From Hermatobates lingyangjiaoensis (lineage: Eukaryota; Arthropoda; Insecta; Hemiptera; Hermatobatidae): a DNA stretch of 64,000 nucleotides. The stretch spans positions 3,415,501 through 3,479,500 of the forward strand of contig JAPFBL010000035.1 of assembly GCA_026182355.1 (NCBI GenBank). The letters are read 5' to 3'. Both the position numbers and the translations under genes were made by a program. Below are positions 1 through 12,400 of this stretch, piece after piece. The notes beneath the pieces were generated by a model. That model saw only the letters and a program-made list of their open reading frames with translations, did not search any database and had not been told where the DNA came from. Positions within the stretch are counted from its first letter, which is position 1; each line of letters begins with the position of its first letter.

Positions 1-1071
1 CCATGCATAGTATCAATTTGTCTGTATGCACTATCCCAAAGAAATTTAATAGAATACCAAATATACCGGCAAGTAGTTGTAAAATGCATTCAAAATAAAT
101 GTTATAGAAATAAAATGTCTGTACAAGAGGGCCTTCAAGTCCAATAACAGTGGAATTATGGTTGTGACAATAAATAAAATAAAAAACACTTTGAATGAGC
201 TGCTATACTTAATTCACAAGAACAATTTCATTACCAATTTAATTATTATGAGAAGTAAGCTGATCCCACTGGTTTGTTAAACACATTGTTAAATAAATGC
301 GTCAAAGCCTTCTATTCATGCTGTAAAATAGATTATTTAATGAAGGTCTGAAAGTTGTTCCATTGTATCTGGCATGGAAGAGTTTATAAATGATACCTTG
401 CAACAAATGAATCAGCCGTTGTAATGAAAATTTACAGTCTATTAGCATTCTATGGTAAACCACGAGCCTCAAGCCACAATATACGGCTTTAATGCTTAAT
501 CAGAAGTGATTAATAATTTGGGTCCACCTTTGTCCTAATTCAAGTATAGAGATAATGCTGTTAAGCGCGAACATCTGAATGAAAAATATCTATTACAGTG
601 GATTAGAGAAAATTACCTTTGAACATTATAAAGGACATTTTGCAAGAATTTATACGCTTCGAAATTACTCATATTCTGCTCTAATAATTTTACTTGCTAT
701 TTATCTCTAAGGACAGAGTTCTCTGCTTACTTGAAGAATGGGTTTTTTGTTCAAACCCCCGTTGACACTATTGTTTAGGTAGACGAAAGGTGTGTCTTCT
801 TTATCATTAGTTCACCAATTCTAATATTGTATGTAATATTACGAATACACTATACGTAAAGATCAGTTTTCTGAATCAGGTCTTGAAAGAAGTAGAAGGC
901 GAATCAGGCCTAGACTTGTCGCATCATTTTTTCCTCGGTTCAAAACGGTAGCATTCTGCCGTTTGAATGTTCTGGGCCATGGACACTGTGGGTTGAATGT
1001 CTGAACATAGTGGACACTGGTCACGTTCAAGCAGATGTGCTTGAAGATGGCCACAATGGATAATAATGATA
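1..1071. other. AT-rich sequence, no gene seen
   Basis: No coding region or known repeat is supported. The reading frame on the minus strand at 863-1054 has no recognisable domain. Within 960-1035 two imperfect, roughly 27-bp direct copies of a motif containing 'cagtgtcca' are present, read on the minus strand, and may be an old local duplication. Confidence 0.6.
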
Positions 1072-1394
1072 TCCAGTTAGGTTAGGTTAGGTGCACAGGC
1101 AGTCCCACAAGGGAACGCACACAGGCCAAACACTGCCCCTTTGTGATACCACACAATGAACTTCTTACCTAGGGAGTCCTCAATTTAACTTAACTCAAGT
1201 GTATTTTGAGTAGGGATCTTTAACGAGTACCTCACATCGTACAGGTCGGGACTGACGGTTTAACGTTCTTTCAGACGTATGACATACTCAGATATATTCA
1301 CCTTCCACGGGAATAAATCGAGAGCCAGAGTAAGTATTGAACCCCGGAACTACCTCCAGAGGTCAGCCGTTGCCACTGGGCTAACCTGGACTCC
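1072..1394 (-). mobile_element. tRNA-derived SINE, near full length
   Basis: Read on the minus strand, this copy starts with a tRNA-like head (1394 side) carrying an A-box-like TAGCCCAGTGG and a B-box-like GGTTCAATAC, the internal promoter of RNA polymerase III. A conserved body of about 250 bp follows and ends in repeated CCTAA units, seen as TTAGG repeats at 1076-1092 on the plus strand. The same layout recurs at 11839, 16823, 19231, 41310, 45069, 47782, 56339, 58852 and 59780, which defines one family of about 320 bp. It encodes no protein, so it would depend on a LINE for movement. No clear target-site duplication is visible for this copy. Confidence 0.85.
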
Positions 1395-2407
1395 TATGAA
1401 AGCCAGTTACTTGGCTTGTCTATTGCCAAGTACTTGCTGATACAGCTCGGCCCGATCTTAGTGTGTGTCAATCTGTTTCCAATAGCTGCCTTTACCACGG
1501 ACTTTGCTGTAGAAAGCGCTATGGCTTGCACCTCATCATGAGAGATTCACTGAGCAAACAAATTATCGTATAGTATGGCCAGAAGAATTGTAAGTCTGTC
1601 TCATTTCTGTTCATTAGCTTGGCTAGCCTGCTCAATTCAGAAAGTTATTTCCTATGGAATCAGGTATTATGAAGATAAATTGGGACTGACACTGATGCAT
1701 CTAACAGTATAGAGAACATCTTTTGCTCTATTCAAGATATTTTTCGAACAACAGCTACAAAAGCTGTATTTTGTAATAGAAATAGCATGCACCCTTTAAT
1801 AATTGGTTTTCACGTGAAATGCATGTTTTCAGCACGGGTAGTAATTAAACAATGAATAAAAACATACTGTGCAACCCTTCTGTGCTCTGCTAAAATATTT
1901 TCCCGTGACCTCATCAAATATAACTCTCACAGTTCATGAAAAGTTTACATAGCTTTTTTATTTGTATTGCAGACCACTATTCAATAAAATTTATGTAGAA
2001 ATTAATTTTTTGTTGCCCTATTTAACATTCATCTATTTCATCTTCTTTAGGGTATAAATATTTTACACCATTTGGAGTAAATGAAAAAAGTTGAAGCAAT
2101 GTTTTAGAACAACCTCTTTGAATAGCACTCCTGGGCTTACAAGTAATGCCATCTCAAGTTTTTGGGTCGCTTAATTACTTTTATACGCACACGCGTACAC
2201 AAATAACATTCGAATATGCAGCATATTTGAATATTTATTCCCTTCAATTACTGTATTCACTTTTTCTAGGTCACCATATTTTATTTTTAATTTTCTATTG
2301 TCCCCTTGGATTGTTTTTGTATACAAACATTAAGATAGATTAATTTAAAATAATACAATAGAGTATTATTTTGAATTATTTATTCAAATGTTATAAATAA
2401 TTTATTG

Positions 2408-2495
2408 TTTACTGGTAACACTCTATTAATGAATATAGAAGGAAGCAATTAAAAAAAAATATTACATTTGCCTACAAGTAAAATACGTTGAAAAT
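2408..2495 (+). repeat. Dispersed repeat, copy 1 of 2
   Basis: A stretch beginning 'actggtaacactct' and continuing with an 'atagaag' motif and an A-rich run resembles 3497-3590 in the same orientation. Identity is moderate with small indels. The family is not recognised. It may be the edge of an old element or of a local duplication about 1.1 kb apart. Confidence 0.5.
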
Positions 2496-3057
2496 TTCAA
2501 GCAACTTATAATAGTTCAAAAAAATTGACTTTAATAACGTAGCAGCGTTTTTATGTTTGTTACCGAACTCCTCCTAGATTTTAAAGACACAGCCTTATAT
2601 CTATATATATACATATTCTATAATTTACATGGACCTATAATTACATAGACCAAACAATTAGGGAAAAAATAGTATAAGTTGGAAATGACGTCATACTTTC
2701 ATCTCATAACAATGTGCATTTTTTTGCACTATTTTAGATCTTTTAACACCAATTAGAATTCGATCTAGTAAAAAATAGACAAACGTCTGTTGTAAAAATC
2801 TTCATGTTCATTACAATTATACTTATGTATAATAGATAAACAATCTATTAAACAGAATTGATTTGGTTGTGCATTTACGTTTACGAAAGCAAAAGTAGTT
2901 GCTACGCCACTACATTTATTATTCTATTTATATTTTTGAGGATAAATTAAGAAAGAATTCCTCCCGTGTAAGTCAATGACTGCACTATAGGATACTCGGG
3001 TAAAATTTAATACAATAAATATTAATGAACTGCACACCAACGGCCAACGATTCTTTC

Positions 3058-3075
3058 CGCGCACTGCAGTGCGCG
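3058..3075. repeat. Perfect 18-bp GC-rich palindrome
   Basis: The 18 bases centred on CTGCAG read identically on both strands (cgcgcactgcagtgcgcg). It is a GC-rich island within strongly AT-rich DNA. It could be a binding site for a dimeric protein or a chance or transposon-end remnant. Nothing nearby decides this. Confidence 0.6.
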
Positions 3076-3218
3076 TTGTAATTAGCAGTTCCAAGTCACG
3101 GACCTACTACTGCTGAATTATAATACTGCTATGATTGTAAGTTTGTCAGTATACATGATTTTGTGGTTGTTTGGTCTTCTTGAGTCGTTAAAGAATTTTC
3201 AGTTCAGGGTTTGACTTT

Positions 3219-3410
3219 CTATTTCAACAACAGCCTCTGTGATAGATGTGGTTGGGGAATTCTTAGGGATGGGCTCCAAACAAGGTAGTTTGAATGGAGT
3301 GGGATTTTCGTGTCCTCATTGGTCACCAGTCTATTTGTGAATTCGTCTATTGATTCTAACCTGAGGCCTCTTTGAATATCCACATTTCTGGCATACAAAG
3401 GTGTGCACAT
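3219..3410 (-). other. Unassigned reading frame, possible transposon fragment
   Basis: A 63-residue minus-strand open frame, less biased toward AT-type codons than its surroundings, with a proline/leucine/arginine-rich end (PQPHLSQRLLLK). I do not recognise its family. It has no neighbouring exon or promoter I can support. It may be a decayed piece of a retroelement or chance. Confidence 0.15.
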
Positions 3411-3496
3411 TTATTTTGAATTATCTGTATGAGAGTTCTATTAGTTCTTGCGTCTTGTGACCAGGTCGAGCATCAACTGTACAAATAAGCATTTTT

Positions 3497-3590
3497 CATG
3501 ACTGGTAACACTCTAGTATTGAAGATAGAAGTAATTCAGAAAAAATATTTATTACAGTATTTTTGCTACAGTAAAGTATGTTTACCTTAA
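3497..3590 (+). repeat. Dispersed repeat, copy 2 of 2
   Basis: Counterpart of the repeat at 2408-2495, starting 'actggtaacactcta' and followed by a similar 'atagaagtaatt' and A-rich segment. The two copies are in direct orientation. No coding content or terminal structure was seen. Confidence 0.5.
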
Positions 3591-6500
3591 CTCCTAAAAA
3601 AAACCTCACTCATTAATGCTATATAAATTAGTAGGAAAATACTAAATTATATACTTGAAGGTAGTAATTTAAGTTCCATGTAAACAAATCAATGTGGTTA
3701 TAACGGAGTATAATCAATTTTAATTTATTATAACCACAATAATTGATTATAAGTATAACAAATTGCACTTATTGTTTATAATTCTAATATTTTTTTAATT
3801 TTAATAAATTATAAGTGCGCTAGGAATTTCTTTAATTATATATGAGAAAGCGGTTAAAATATTGACGAGTTTTAATTATGGTTGGATGCAGGAGGCGTGC
3901 CAACTTGGCCATTTCGCCGTGACAGTTACCATATCACTCAATTCAACCTACACGTGACAGACATGGGTGTCGAGAACAAATTACTGTTTTCTCACTTGGA
4001 TTAATGTACGCCCTGTATTTTTAAATCAAACATCATTTTGATGTAAAACACACCGGTAGAATAGTTTTAAAATAATATTTTTTCATTAACGTATACATCT
4101 AATTCGACTTTTTAATATAATTAAAACTTACCATGTAGTAAAAAAAGTTTTTTAACTCAATACATGCTGCAGCATTAGCGAATCAGTGCAGTGCGGTCGT
4201 TTTGACCTCGTCATCATCATGGCAGGATTGACGATTAGGAAACAAGTGGCGGTCACTGGACACCATAGGGCTACATGAGTGCTGAAGTTGGCCTGAGCCA
4301 TGTAATACATTCTGAGTTCGAATAGCCACTTGTGGAGAAGAATTGTCATGAAGCAACCGCAAGCTCTTGCAGGCCTCACCACGTCTTTTGTTTTCGATTG
4401 TATTGACAATTTATTTATTATCTAATCATGTGTTACAGAAATTTCTCAAATAACCCTTGCTGACTACCAGAAACACAGTGACACAGTACACATGATTTAG
4501 CAGGCTGAATAAGTTTCTTCCGTGATGTTCCATGCGTCTGTTCCACAATAGCTACTTTGATTTCGGTGTAACATGGGCCTCCCATGTTTGGAAGATAGTG
4601 ATTCAGCTATAAATAGTCCTCACTGGACCTCAGAAGAAATGAAGTTGACAATAATGCTGACAACACTCATTTTATGCAACTTATTCAGTATTTTCAACAC
4701 CCAGAGAAAGCAATATATCCAATTCTATAACGATTCTGACACAATTTCTTAATTAACACGTCTTGAAACTTGAAAGAACACATGACAGAATGAAAAAATA
4801 AGTGGTCAATCAATGCTTTGAAAATATTCTAAGTTTTTTGCAGATCATGGTATAGTATCCATAAACATGATTAATCTGTCGTTAAATACCGGCTTCTTTG
4901 CATCTTGAATCAGAAAAGAAATCACTTCACAATCAGTGGAATTTTAAATTGTTAATGGGATTTCACATAAAAAAAAGAAATAAAAACGAAAAAATTCTTC
5001 TGTAGAGGCATTTGTACATAACCAACAGAGCTGAGTGTGAAACAGTGACCACATTTCAAAGGAAGTTATTTTGAAAAAATAAACTAATCATTGAAGAATT
5101 ACTCGAAAGAAAACCAAATAACTTCACTTAATCATAGAAAGTTATTTCACTCTAAATAATTCTAGTAATGCAGGAATCTAATTAGGTAAAGGTGACTGGA
5201 CTCAGATGCAGGAGTAATAAGGCTAATGTCTACTGAGATGCTCTTAAAGCTTTACTCCTTCCGACATTTCCATCTATTCCGAATAGATAACGTCTCTATT
5301 TCCTCCTCATCAAAGATTCTGTACCGTTAGGTCGTCACATTAGCTTAATTAATTATTGAAACAATTATTTTAGTTATTTTTGCCAGTGTCCTTACACTTG
5401 TTACATGTAAATAACCATACAATATCCAAAACCCTTCAACTTTTTCCTAACCATTTTGAAACCATTTTTCTGTTATTTATGACTTATACATATCATCATT
5501 TCTAGCTTTTTAGCATAAATTATTCAAATTTAGCAATAAAAATTATTATTATCCAGGGCAATCCTAAGGTAATATTCAAAAGGTTTATTTCTTGTGTTTT
5601 TATTTTCATTGCATCATAAGAGAGAAGTAGATTAGGGAATACTGACCACAGTGTGGGCGATTTAACGCAATGATTTATCAATCTGAGGGATAGAGGTCAG
5701 TTATAGGTTATCAATAATGAGGAAATGAAACTCGATATAAGCTCCCGAGTAGTGATTTATTGACGGTCCTAGTCCAGTTGTATTCGTGACATTGATTAGT
5801 TGTTCAGTCTCTACTCAACTCCACTGCAACATATCATTATAATTGCACCCCAATCTCATCCACATATCCATTGATTCTTTAAACAAAAGCGTAATAAAAG
5901 AATCAAACAAATAATGCGTCTTATTTAGAATTTATTATCAAACAGTAAAAAATTACATTTTTACAATTGAGGTAAAATATAATTCATAACCCTGATTATT
6001 TCATTTATATTTTATTTATAGATGTTAAAGGTTGCTTTTATGTCACCGATTTTCTGAGAATTAATTAATTAATTAATACTGGTAAATCACTTTGCAATAC
6101 TCTGTATAAACAGTGGTTGATGTAAATTTTTCATTTCGATGTTATACATAAAAAAACATTGTGAAAATAAACTTTTTTTTCTACTGAATTCTGTTTTATA
6201 CTTCCGTTTATCACTATTTAAGTTTTAGACATTATCTCGAGAATAAATGAGACATTAATTCTCTTACAAATATTACTATTCAATGTAAGAGTGCGTAATA
6301 ATCATTAATTAATTATTTATTATTATAATAATGAACAATTAATTTTTGTTAAATATTATATAATAATCAGTATGCAGTGTATTATAAAAATACACTCCTT
6401 TCTTAAGAAATACAAATTAGAGAGGGAAAATTTTAAATTTATATAAAAATATATGCAATTTCCAATAAAGTGTAAGGATTACATTCTTAACAAAATGTGA

Positions 6501-7859
6501 GAAGACTGTACCATGCGACAACAGTTACCAAAATTTTAAAGAAGACATTATAGGGCAAACTAGAACTACAGAGGACACACTATATAGAATACAACGATGA
6601 AACACAAATTTCAAACCTGAGATTTAATTTACGTCTGAAATGACAATAAAAAGACAATAGCGAACAAAAAATGAAGAATTTGTCAATTACAGTGCGTTTG
6701 AATGTTCTCTACTAAAATCCGGATTGAAAGGGATCGGTATTTTATATAAGTAATTTATATTTATCTGAACTGGGCTACAAGTAGAGGAAAGAATGAGGGA
6801 GGTAACACATGAGAATGAGGTCATTAACCATTATCTTATGGTTAAGTTGAACTTACAGAAGTTTCAATGTTGAAAAAGTCAATAATTGTTTTTTGTTACA
6901 AAATGTCCAGAATTTATTTCATTTCGTTTACTACTTTCACAAACTCATTTTGAAAGTTTAATGAAGAAGGAAGCTAGTTGGGGGAAGTGACTTCAAAACC
7001 CTTCAGAAAATTGGTTCTCACCCGTGGCTCATCCAGCCAATCTTATCAGGTAGAGGCAAAGCCGGAATAAAAAGAACTGTGGTAAAGAACTTTCCTGCCA
7101 AAACTTCACTTGCATATTGCACTCCAGTGCAAGAAAAAAGGTTTAAACAACCAGAATCAACAAATAACAGCCCGTCCCGGCTGCTCCGGGATGAAAAACT
7201 ATAATAATAAAAATTAAATGACGGTTTTTTTGTTTAAAATACTAATATACATATTTTGTGGTCTTTGTAGGATATCCAAACTGAATTTCAAGTAAATCAG
7301 ATTTTTTTTTTAATTATAAAAAAAAAACGACCATTTATACCACTAGATAATAATTTTTACATCAAATCAATTTTCATGTCGTTTTTAATGAATTAAGCCA
7401 GGAAATGGTTCCTGTAAAAGCCAAAAACAGAAGGCTCGCTTAAACTCTGAGTACTGGTCCTGGTGAAATGATTTCATTTTCCACTTTAGATGTTTAAATT
7501 ATCTTTTATTTACCATTGATTTGGTATGAATTGATTTGGTTTTTCAAAACTTATTGTGATATATGTAGAAAAATTATGAAGATGATGCATTAAGACATAC
7601 ATCAGTGCGGCATTGTTTTCCAAAGTTTACTAAAATTACATTTATCCAAACTAGAACTTAATTCATATAAATATTAAGATGTGTGGCAGTGAATAATTAA
7701 GGAAATGATCTTTAATGCATAGTTTTGAGACACTTATATACAAATAAAAGTGTTCACAGTTGGGGATTAGTTAGAACCTAAAGAATAACTTTTTAAAGCC
7801 TCTGATACTCATTTCTCAAGGCAATATTGTGTCTTTCGCTGAAGATTTGAAGAAACAAA
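3591..7859. other. Long AT-rich stretch, no gene seen
   Basis: No coding exon, RNA gene or known element is supported in this 4.3-kb stretch. Minor landmarks are an ATTA microsatellite at 6061-6077 and slightly GC-richer patches near 4160-4400 and 6960-7190. The 85-residue minus-strand frame at 4152-4409 has no recognisable motif. Around 7170-7190 a GC-rich hairpin-like motif (cccggctgctccggg) is followed by T-rich and A-rich tracts that are complementary, possibly a transposon end. Confidence 0.55.
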
Positions 7860-7934
7860 AGGCCAGGGTGAGAATCGAACCTGAATCTACCAGTACAGAG
7901 ACGTGCACGCAAACCACTAGGCTTGCCTGGCCTC
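7860..7934 (-). mobile_element. SINE tRNA-like head fragment
   Basis: On the minus strand this 75-bp segment begins GAGGCCAGGCAAGCCTAGTGG (A-box region) and contains GGTTCGATTCT (B box) about 30 bp later. It matches only the tRNA-derived head of the SINE family seen elsewhere; the body is absent. It could instead be an independent tRNA pseudogene, but the shared 'gaggcgagcacg/gtgcacgtctct' type linker argues for a truncated SINE. Confidence 0.65.
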
Positions 7935-9794
7935 TATTAAACAACTTACAAACAAGCAAACTCAAATAACCGTGTTTAGTACTGCAGTTTAACAATTTGG
8001 ATTAATTAAAAATGATTTAAAATGCTCTTAAACTGACTTAAATTCCAATTATGCGTAATGATACATCGTTTGATTCTATTAACATAATCTGAATGCTGGC
8101 AAAGATAGAATTTAAAGAAATAATTATTACTTACATATATAAACAGCCGAGTAAAAATTACAAATTATCACTTTCTTGGAAAATGGAGGTAACATTAGCA
8201 TGTCAGAACACACTTAGAGGTTTAGGTCACGTCAGGCATTATTCTCTAGGCAGAATTCGATTTCGGTAAAACTTCTACAGAAGAGAGAGCTGAACGGAAA
8301 TTGATTCAAAAATTAGAAGTATAGGGAGAAAAGCTAGTTTCATTGATTTTACTTCAAAGATATAGAAGTAACAAAAACTTTACTATCAAATGTTTGGGAA
8401 ATTTTTTTTAAATTCAATTCACAAACTATTTCCCTTTTGATTATTAATTTTTTTTATAACTTTCTGAATCATGCACCTGAGAAAATGTGTAATACAAAAA
8501 CACTTTTGTAATATGATAAAAGAAATCATATTGGTTGTCATAATATTGTATATATATGTATTATACAGATTTTAATAAATGCTTTTCAAGTATGAATCAC
8601 AGAAAAATTTTCTCTTGAAATTTAACTGATTTAATTTACTGAATTCAAATTGCTAAATCGATGTACTATTTGAAAGCATTTGTCTTTAGTATTAGCTACA
8701 TTTCTTTGTAAATATGAAATGCTTTTAAGTATTATAGTGAAGAGGAAAAGTTCAACTCGACCACCATCATACACATAGAAGAACATAGTGAAGTATCAGA
8801 AAAGAGTTTTGTTGTTATTGGCTAGTAATATCTATTGGGCTTTTTGTTTGGGGGAGAAAAGAAGTGTTATCGGATTCGCTATAAATCCCGCCATGGTATC
8901 CTAGATAGGATTTAATTGAAACTATCAATCCTATATAGCTAGGAAAGTTTGCGGCTATTGTCGCGAAAAGCTCTTAGCATTATGCTCCCTTGGAACTAAC
9001 TCACAATCAATAAGTAGTTTTGCTCAAAACTTCTAATTCTATATTATTCGATAAAAGTTTTAATAAAGATACATAATAAATTTAATGAAAAATTGTAGAA
9101 GCAGATTGATTTTAAAACCCGCATGAATGTTCTGCTTGCCTCCTCCCTCTGTAGGAAATGTATTTCTTTTCGTTTCATTCCCAAATTAAATCCCTTCAGT
9201 AAATATTGATAAAATGATAAACTGAAATTCATGTTTTGTACGTGCTCTTTTCGTGTCAACACATTTCCTACATCGATATCCACTTAACTTAAATAATTTA
9301 ATCTATTTCCCTTTTAAATAAAGCATTAATCGTCCCTGAAAATCAGTCATTCCATTCACCAACTCACCTTATACAAATAACGTTTATCTGGGCTAACAAT
9401 ATACCTTGAAATTCATTTTGTATCTGAAAATAACAATTCAGATTTAACAACTTTTCAAAATATTTCGCTACATAATATTGATAGTCAAGTTGTAAATTAC
9501 ATCATTCTCTTACAGCCTCAGATTTATTACAGTTGGTACTTCGAGGACTCCTTGAAGTACCCTTATAGATCAAGTAACAATGCGGGAAAGACATTCCAAA
9601 ATATTTCAAACGCACATATATGGTATATGTAGTCTCACTCACTACCGTCCATCTGGAACGAATGACCTCTTCTTCTTCCCTTCTAGTCCCTTCCTCACGA
9701 CGAACTGCAGTACGAAATACTGTTCCCAGTAAATGTTTTCGCTCTTTTTGTGTTATATATACATATATCTAGTATAAAATGAAATTTATGAGTA
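7935..9794. other. AT-rich sequence, no gene seen
   Basis: No supported feature. The minus-strand frame at 9044-9283 (79 residues) ends in a lysine/phenylalanine-rich low-complexity segment and has no recognised domain. Confidence 0.6.
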
Positions 9795-10075
9795 CTCGAT
9801 CAGTTCTTCAGGTTCAAATTGAACTTACAATGATACGATTTCGGTTTTTATTTAAAACCTATTTCGTAGAAAATGTTTTCAAATATTTTTCATATTTTCA
9901 TTTTTTCTCATATTTTTCATACGAAAAACTCACTTGAGTTTTGAACTCTGACGAAGTCCACTTGTTAGGGTTAAAAGATCTTAGTCTTTTTTTCCCATTT
10001 CATATTGTGGTTTGGTGATTGATTGTTATTTCACGTGTTTATGTGAAACCTTTTTTTATAAATATAACCATAATA
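9795..10075. mobile_element. Penelope-type terminal fragments, head to head
   Basis: Two terminal (pLTR-like) fragments face each other. The left one reads on the minus strand and carries a stem (GGTTTT...AAAACC) followed by CGAAATCGT at 9833-9870, resembling hammerhead stem II and core. The right one reads on the plus strand with CTGACGA at 9948-9954, a stem region and 'AAAAGATCTTAGTC', then a conserved tail to 'cacgtgtttatgtgaaa'. The right-hand tail recurs at 16145-16225, 32385-32505 and 47530-47610, which shows it is a repeat family. Assignment to Penelope-like elements rests on the same fragments flanking RT pieces at 47 kb. No coding part is present here. Confidence 0.5.
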
Positions 10076-11807
10076 ACCTTTAATTCGTCTATATCATTGA
10101 TATAGTAGTTCTATAATGTAATGTTTATATAGTGATTCTATATTCAAAGAAGTATAAATATATAATTAAGGGTGAATTGTTAAAGTGGCAAATTTTAATA
10201 TGATTAAGCAAATTTATTTTATGGAAAAAATGTTGGTGAATAAAAAATTACATGAAGGTATTTGTCAGGATGTACTTATCATAAGCAGAAACACAAAGAC
10301 AAAAGTTAAGACAATTTTGAAAATCCACCCATAAATCTAGGCAGAGTTTAGGGGAAGGCTGAGACGAGAGGAGAGGATTTTGAATTTATTATCGGACCTG
10401 ATCCACCTCGAGGGAATTTCATTTGGGAACTGCTCGGTGAATGCTCGACAAACATTTGTTCTCAAGGCGTTAAATTATGGTCCTTTGCTGGTGGCTTCAA
10501 GGTAACAGATACGCTGGAAAAGTGGAATTTTAATTTAAAATAGGAAAAAAAAACAAATTGGGGTAGAAGAGAGGGAAAGAGAGAAGTGTTTCAAGATGTA
10601 ATTAAACGTCAAGCCATGTTGTCCCTCTCCGCAGGTATGCTGAGTGTTCATGGCTGTCAACCGTTCTTCACTGTACGGCTAACTTAACTCCTTCATTAAT
10701 TTTTTTTAGTATCAATACAAAAAATAAAAAAGACGTATCAATTCAAAGTAATTATAACATAGAAGTACATACGTTTTATAATGTACCACCATAAACATAA
10801 AAGAAATATAACTACCTATAAGGCGTTTCGAGGTTGCCAAAGAACAAAAGGAACTACGAGAGTAAGAGGCAGGAAAAGTGCACACGACAAGGCTTAAAAA
10901 TTCCATGTAAGAGACCAAACTTAGACAAAGCGTCCATAAGAAAGTGCCTACTTTCAACAAGATGTCCTCTAAATTAAATGTAAGGAGAATAATATTATTT
11001 AAATCTTACAAGCCATGTTTAATCAATACAGATTATTTATTATTTTGCTGAAAACTTGTTTTTTTTTGACTTGCTCAATGTTAATGAAACAGCTCGATTT
11101 ACTCGAGCGCTGAAACAAAGCTTTTGATGTTTACTCTCTAGTAATACAATATTTATGTTGTTTGATGCCTGGTTGGAAACCCATTTCCCGTATATTTTGT
11201 TTACTTAAAGTATACTTAACTGGAATTACTACAAAACTCTATATAGGCAGCCGTATATATTACTCATTGACGGCTTTACTAAACAGCTCTTTATGTTTCC
11301 ACAATTATTGAACTCAAGAGTAATAACAAACTTTTAACAAAAGTTAAAAGATAACAATTGAAAGTCTAAAAGAACTACAGTAAGTTTGAATGCATTTATG
11401 TTTTATGATATATTTAATATTCTATAACATATTCCTTGATGTTATCAATAAATATGTACACATTAAAATACATTGTCACCAATTCTTAATTGGAAAATTC
11501 CACTAGAGTCTGCAGCCCTTTAGAACATTCCTTAAAAAAAAAGTGTTTTGTGTGGAAATAACAACACTTAGTGTTCTTATTCGGGTTTACATCTAAAAAA
11601 AAATATACATCCTGGCGCTTTAAGAACTCATTGTGAAGTAATTGAATTTTTTTTTTTTTTTATTTTACATAGTCACAACAATGTAAATGTAACATTACCA
11701 GTGACAATGATGAAGGAAATATATACATTACACATGGAGGCAGGAGGGAAGAAATAATCCAGTAATTATACTTCCTGGCGTGAAAAATAAGTTTTAAAAC
11801 TTAGATT
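10076..11807. other. AT-rich sequence, no gene seen
   Basis: No exon or element is supported. The 82-residue minus-strand frame at 10712-10960 is hydrophobic with no family signature. A run of T residues lies at about 11646-11661. Confidence 0.55.
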
Positions 11808-12400
11808 AAATACTGAAATATGAACCAGTTTATAAGTAGGTTAGGTTAGGTTGCAGTGGCAGCCCCACAAGGGAACACACTTAGGCCGAGCATTGGCCCT
11901 TTGTAATACCACACAATGAAAATTGATTCTACAGTGGGAGTCCTAAATTTTGCCTTACTCAAGTGTATTTAGAGTAGGGATCTTTAACGAGTACCTGACA
12001 TCGCACAGGATCGGGACCGACAGTTTAACGTTCTTCTCCGAGGGACGACGTGCTCAGATTTATTCACCTCCCGCGTGAATAAATCGAGGGCCAGGTGAGG
12101 ATCGAACCCCAATCCTATCAGTTCAGAGGCGAGCACGTAACTACTGAGCTGGCATGACCCCCTAATTTATAAGTAACAAAGATTTTTAATTACCTGCAAA
12201 ATTGAGATGTAGCAACGGGATGGACCTAGGAAGGTCAATGAGTTGGTAAGGGTGAGTCGGAGTTTGGAGGATGTAAGAAGTCTTGCCAGGTATATTTACC
12301 TGGCCATTCACTATCCTTTTGAAACATCTCAATAGTGCAGGTAATTAAAAATCATTGTTACTCATAAATTGGTTCATGTTTCAGTATGTTGTCATGTTTA
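11808..12400. mobile_element. Foldback (inverted-repeat) element interrupted by a SINE
   Basis: The sequence around 11808-11838 plus 12166-12216 (after removing the SINE between them) is the inverted complement of 12328-12400. Matching blocks include 'tactgaaa.atgaacca', 'tttaattacctgca' and 'attgagatgt'. The arms are about 75 bp with moderate identity and enclose roughly 110 bp of unique sequence. This is the shape of a hairpin MITE or foldback element. The left arm was split later by the SINE at 11839-12165, whose 10-bp target duplication lies within the arm. The superfamily is unknown and no transposase is present. Confidence 0.7.
11839..12165 (-). mobile_element. tRNA-derived SINE with target-site duplication
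   Basis: Near full-length copy. On the minus strand the head is at the 12163 side, with the B box in 'ggttcgatcc' form, and the tail ends in three CCTAA units (TTAGG repeats at 11839-11854 on the plus strand). It is flanked by the identical 10-mer tttataagta at 11829-11838 and 12166-12175, the direct duplication expected from target-primed reverse transcription. This gives firm element boundaries and shows that the CCTAA repeat is the true 3' tail of the SINE, not unrelated flanking DNA. Confidence 0.9.

Larger units (their letters stand above)
1395..3218. other. Unannotated AT-rich sequence
   Basis: No gene is supported. A short perfect hairpin (8-bp arms) lies at 1408-1432, and part of a dispersed repeat lies at 2408-2495 (see separate entry). 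The 65-residue plus-strand frame at 2146-2343 is low complexity and hydrophobic and looks fortuitous. Confidence 0.6.

Noticed and set aside
1076..1092. TTAGG repeats as an interstitial telomere
   Set aside because: Only about three units, and they are the tail of a SINE copy; the same units end other SINE copies.
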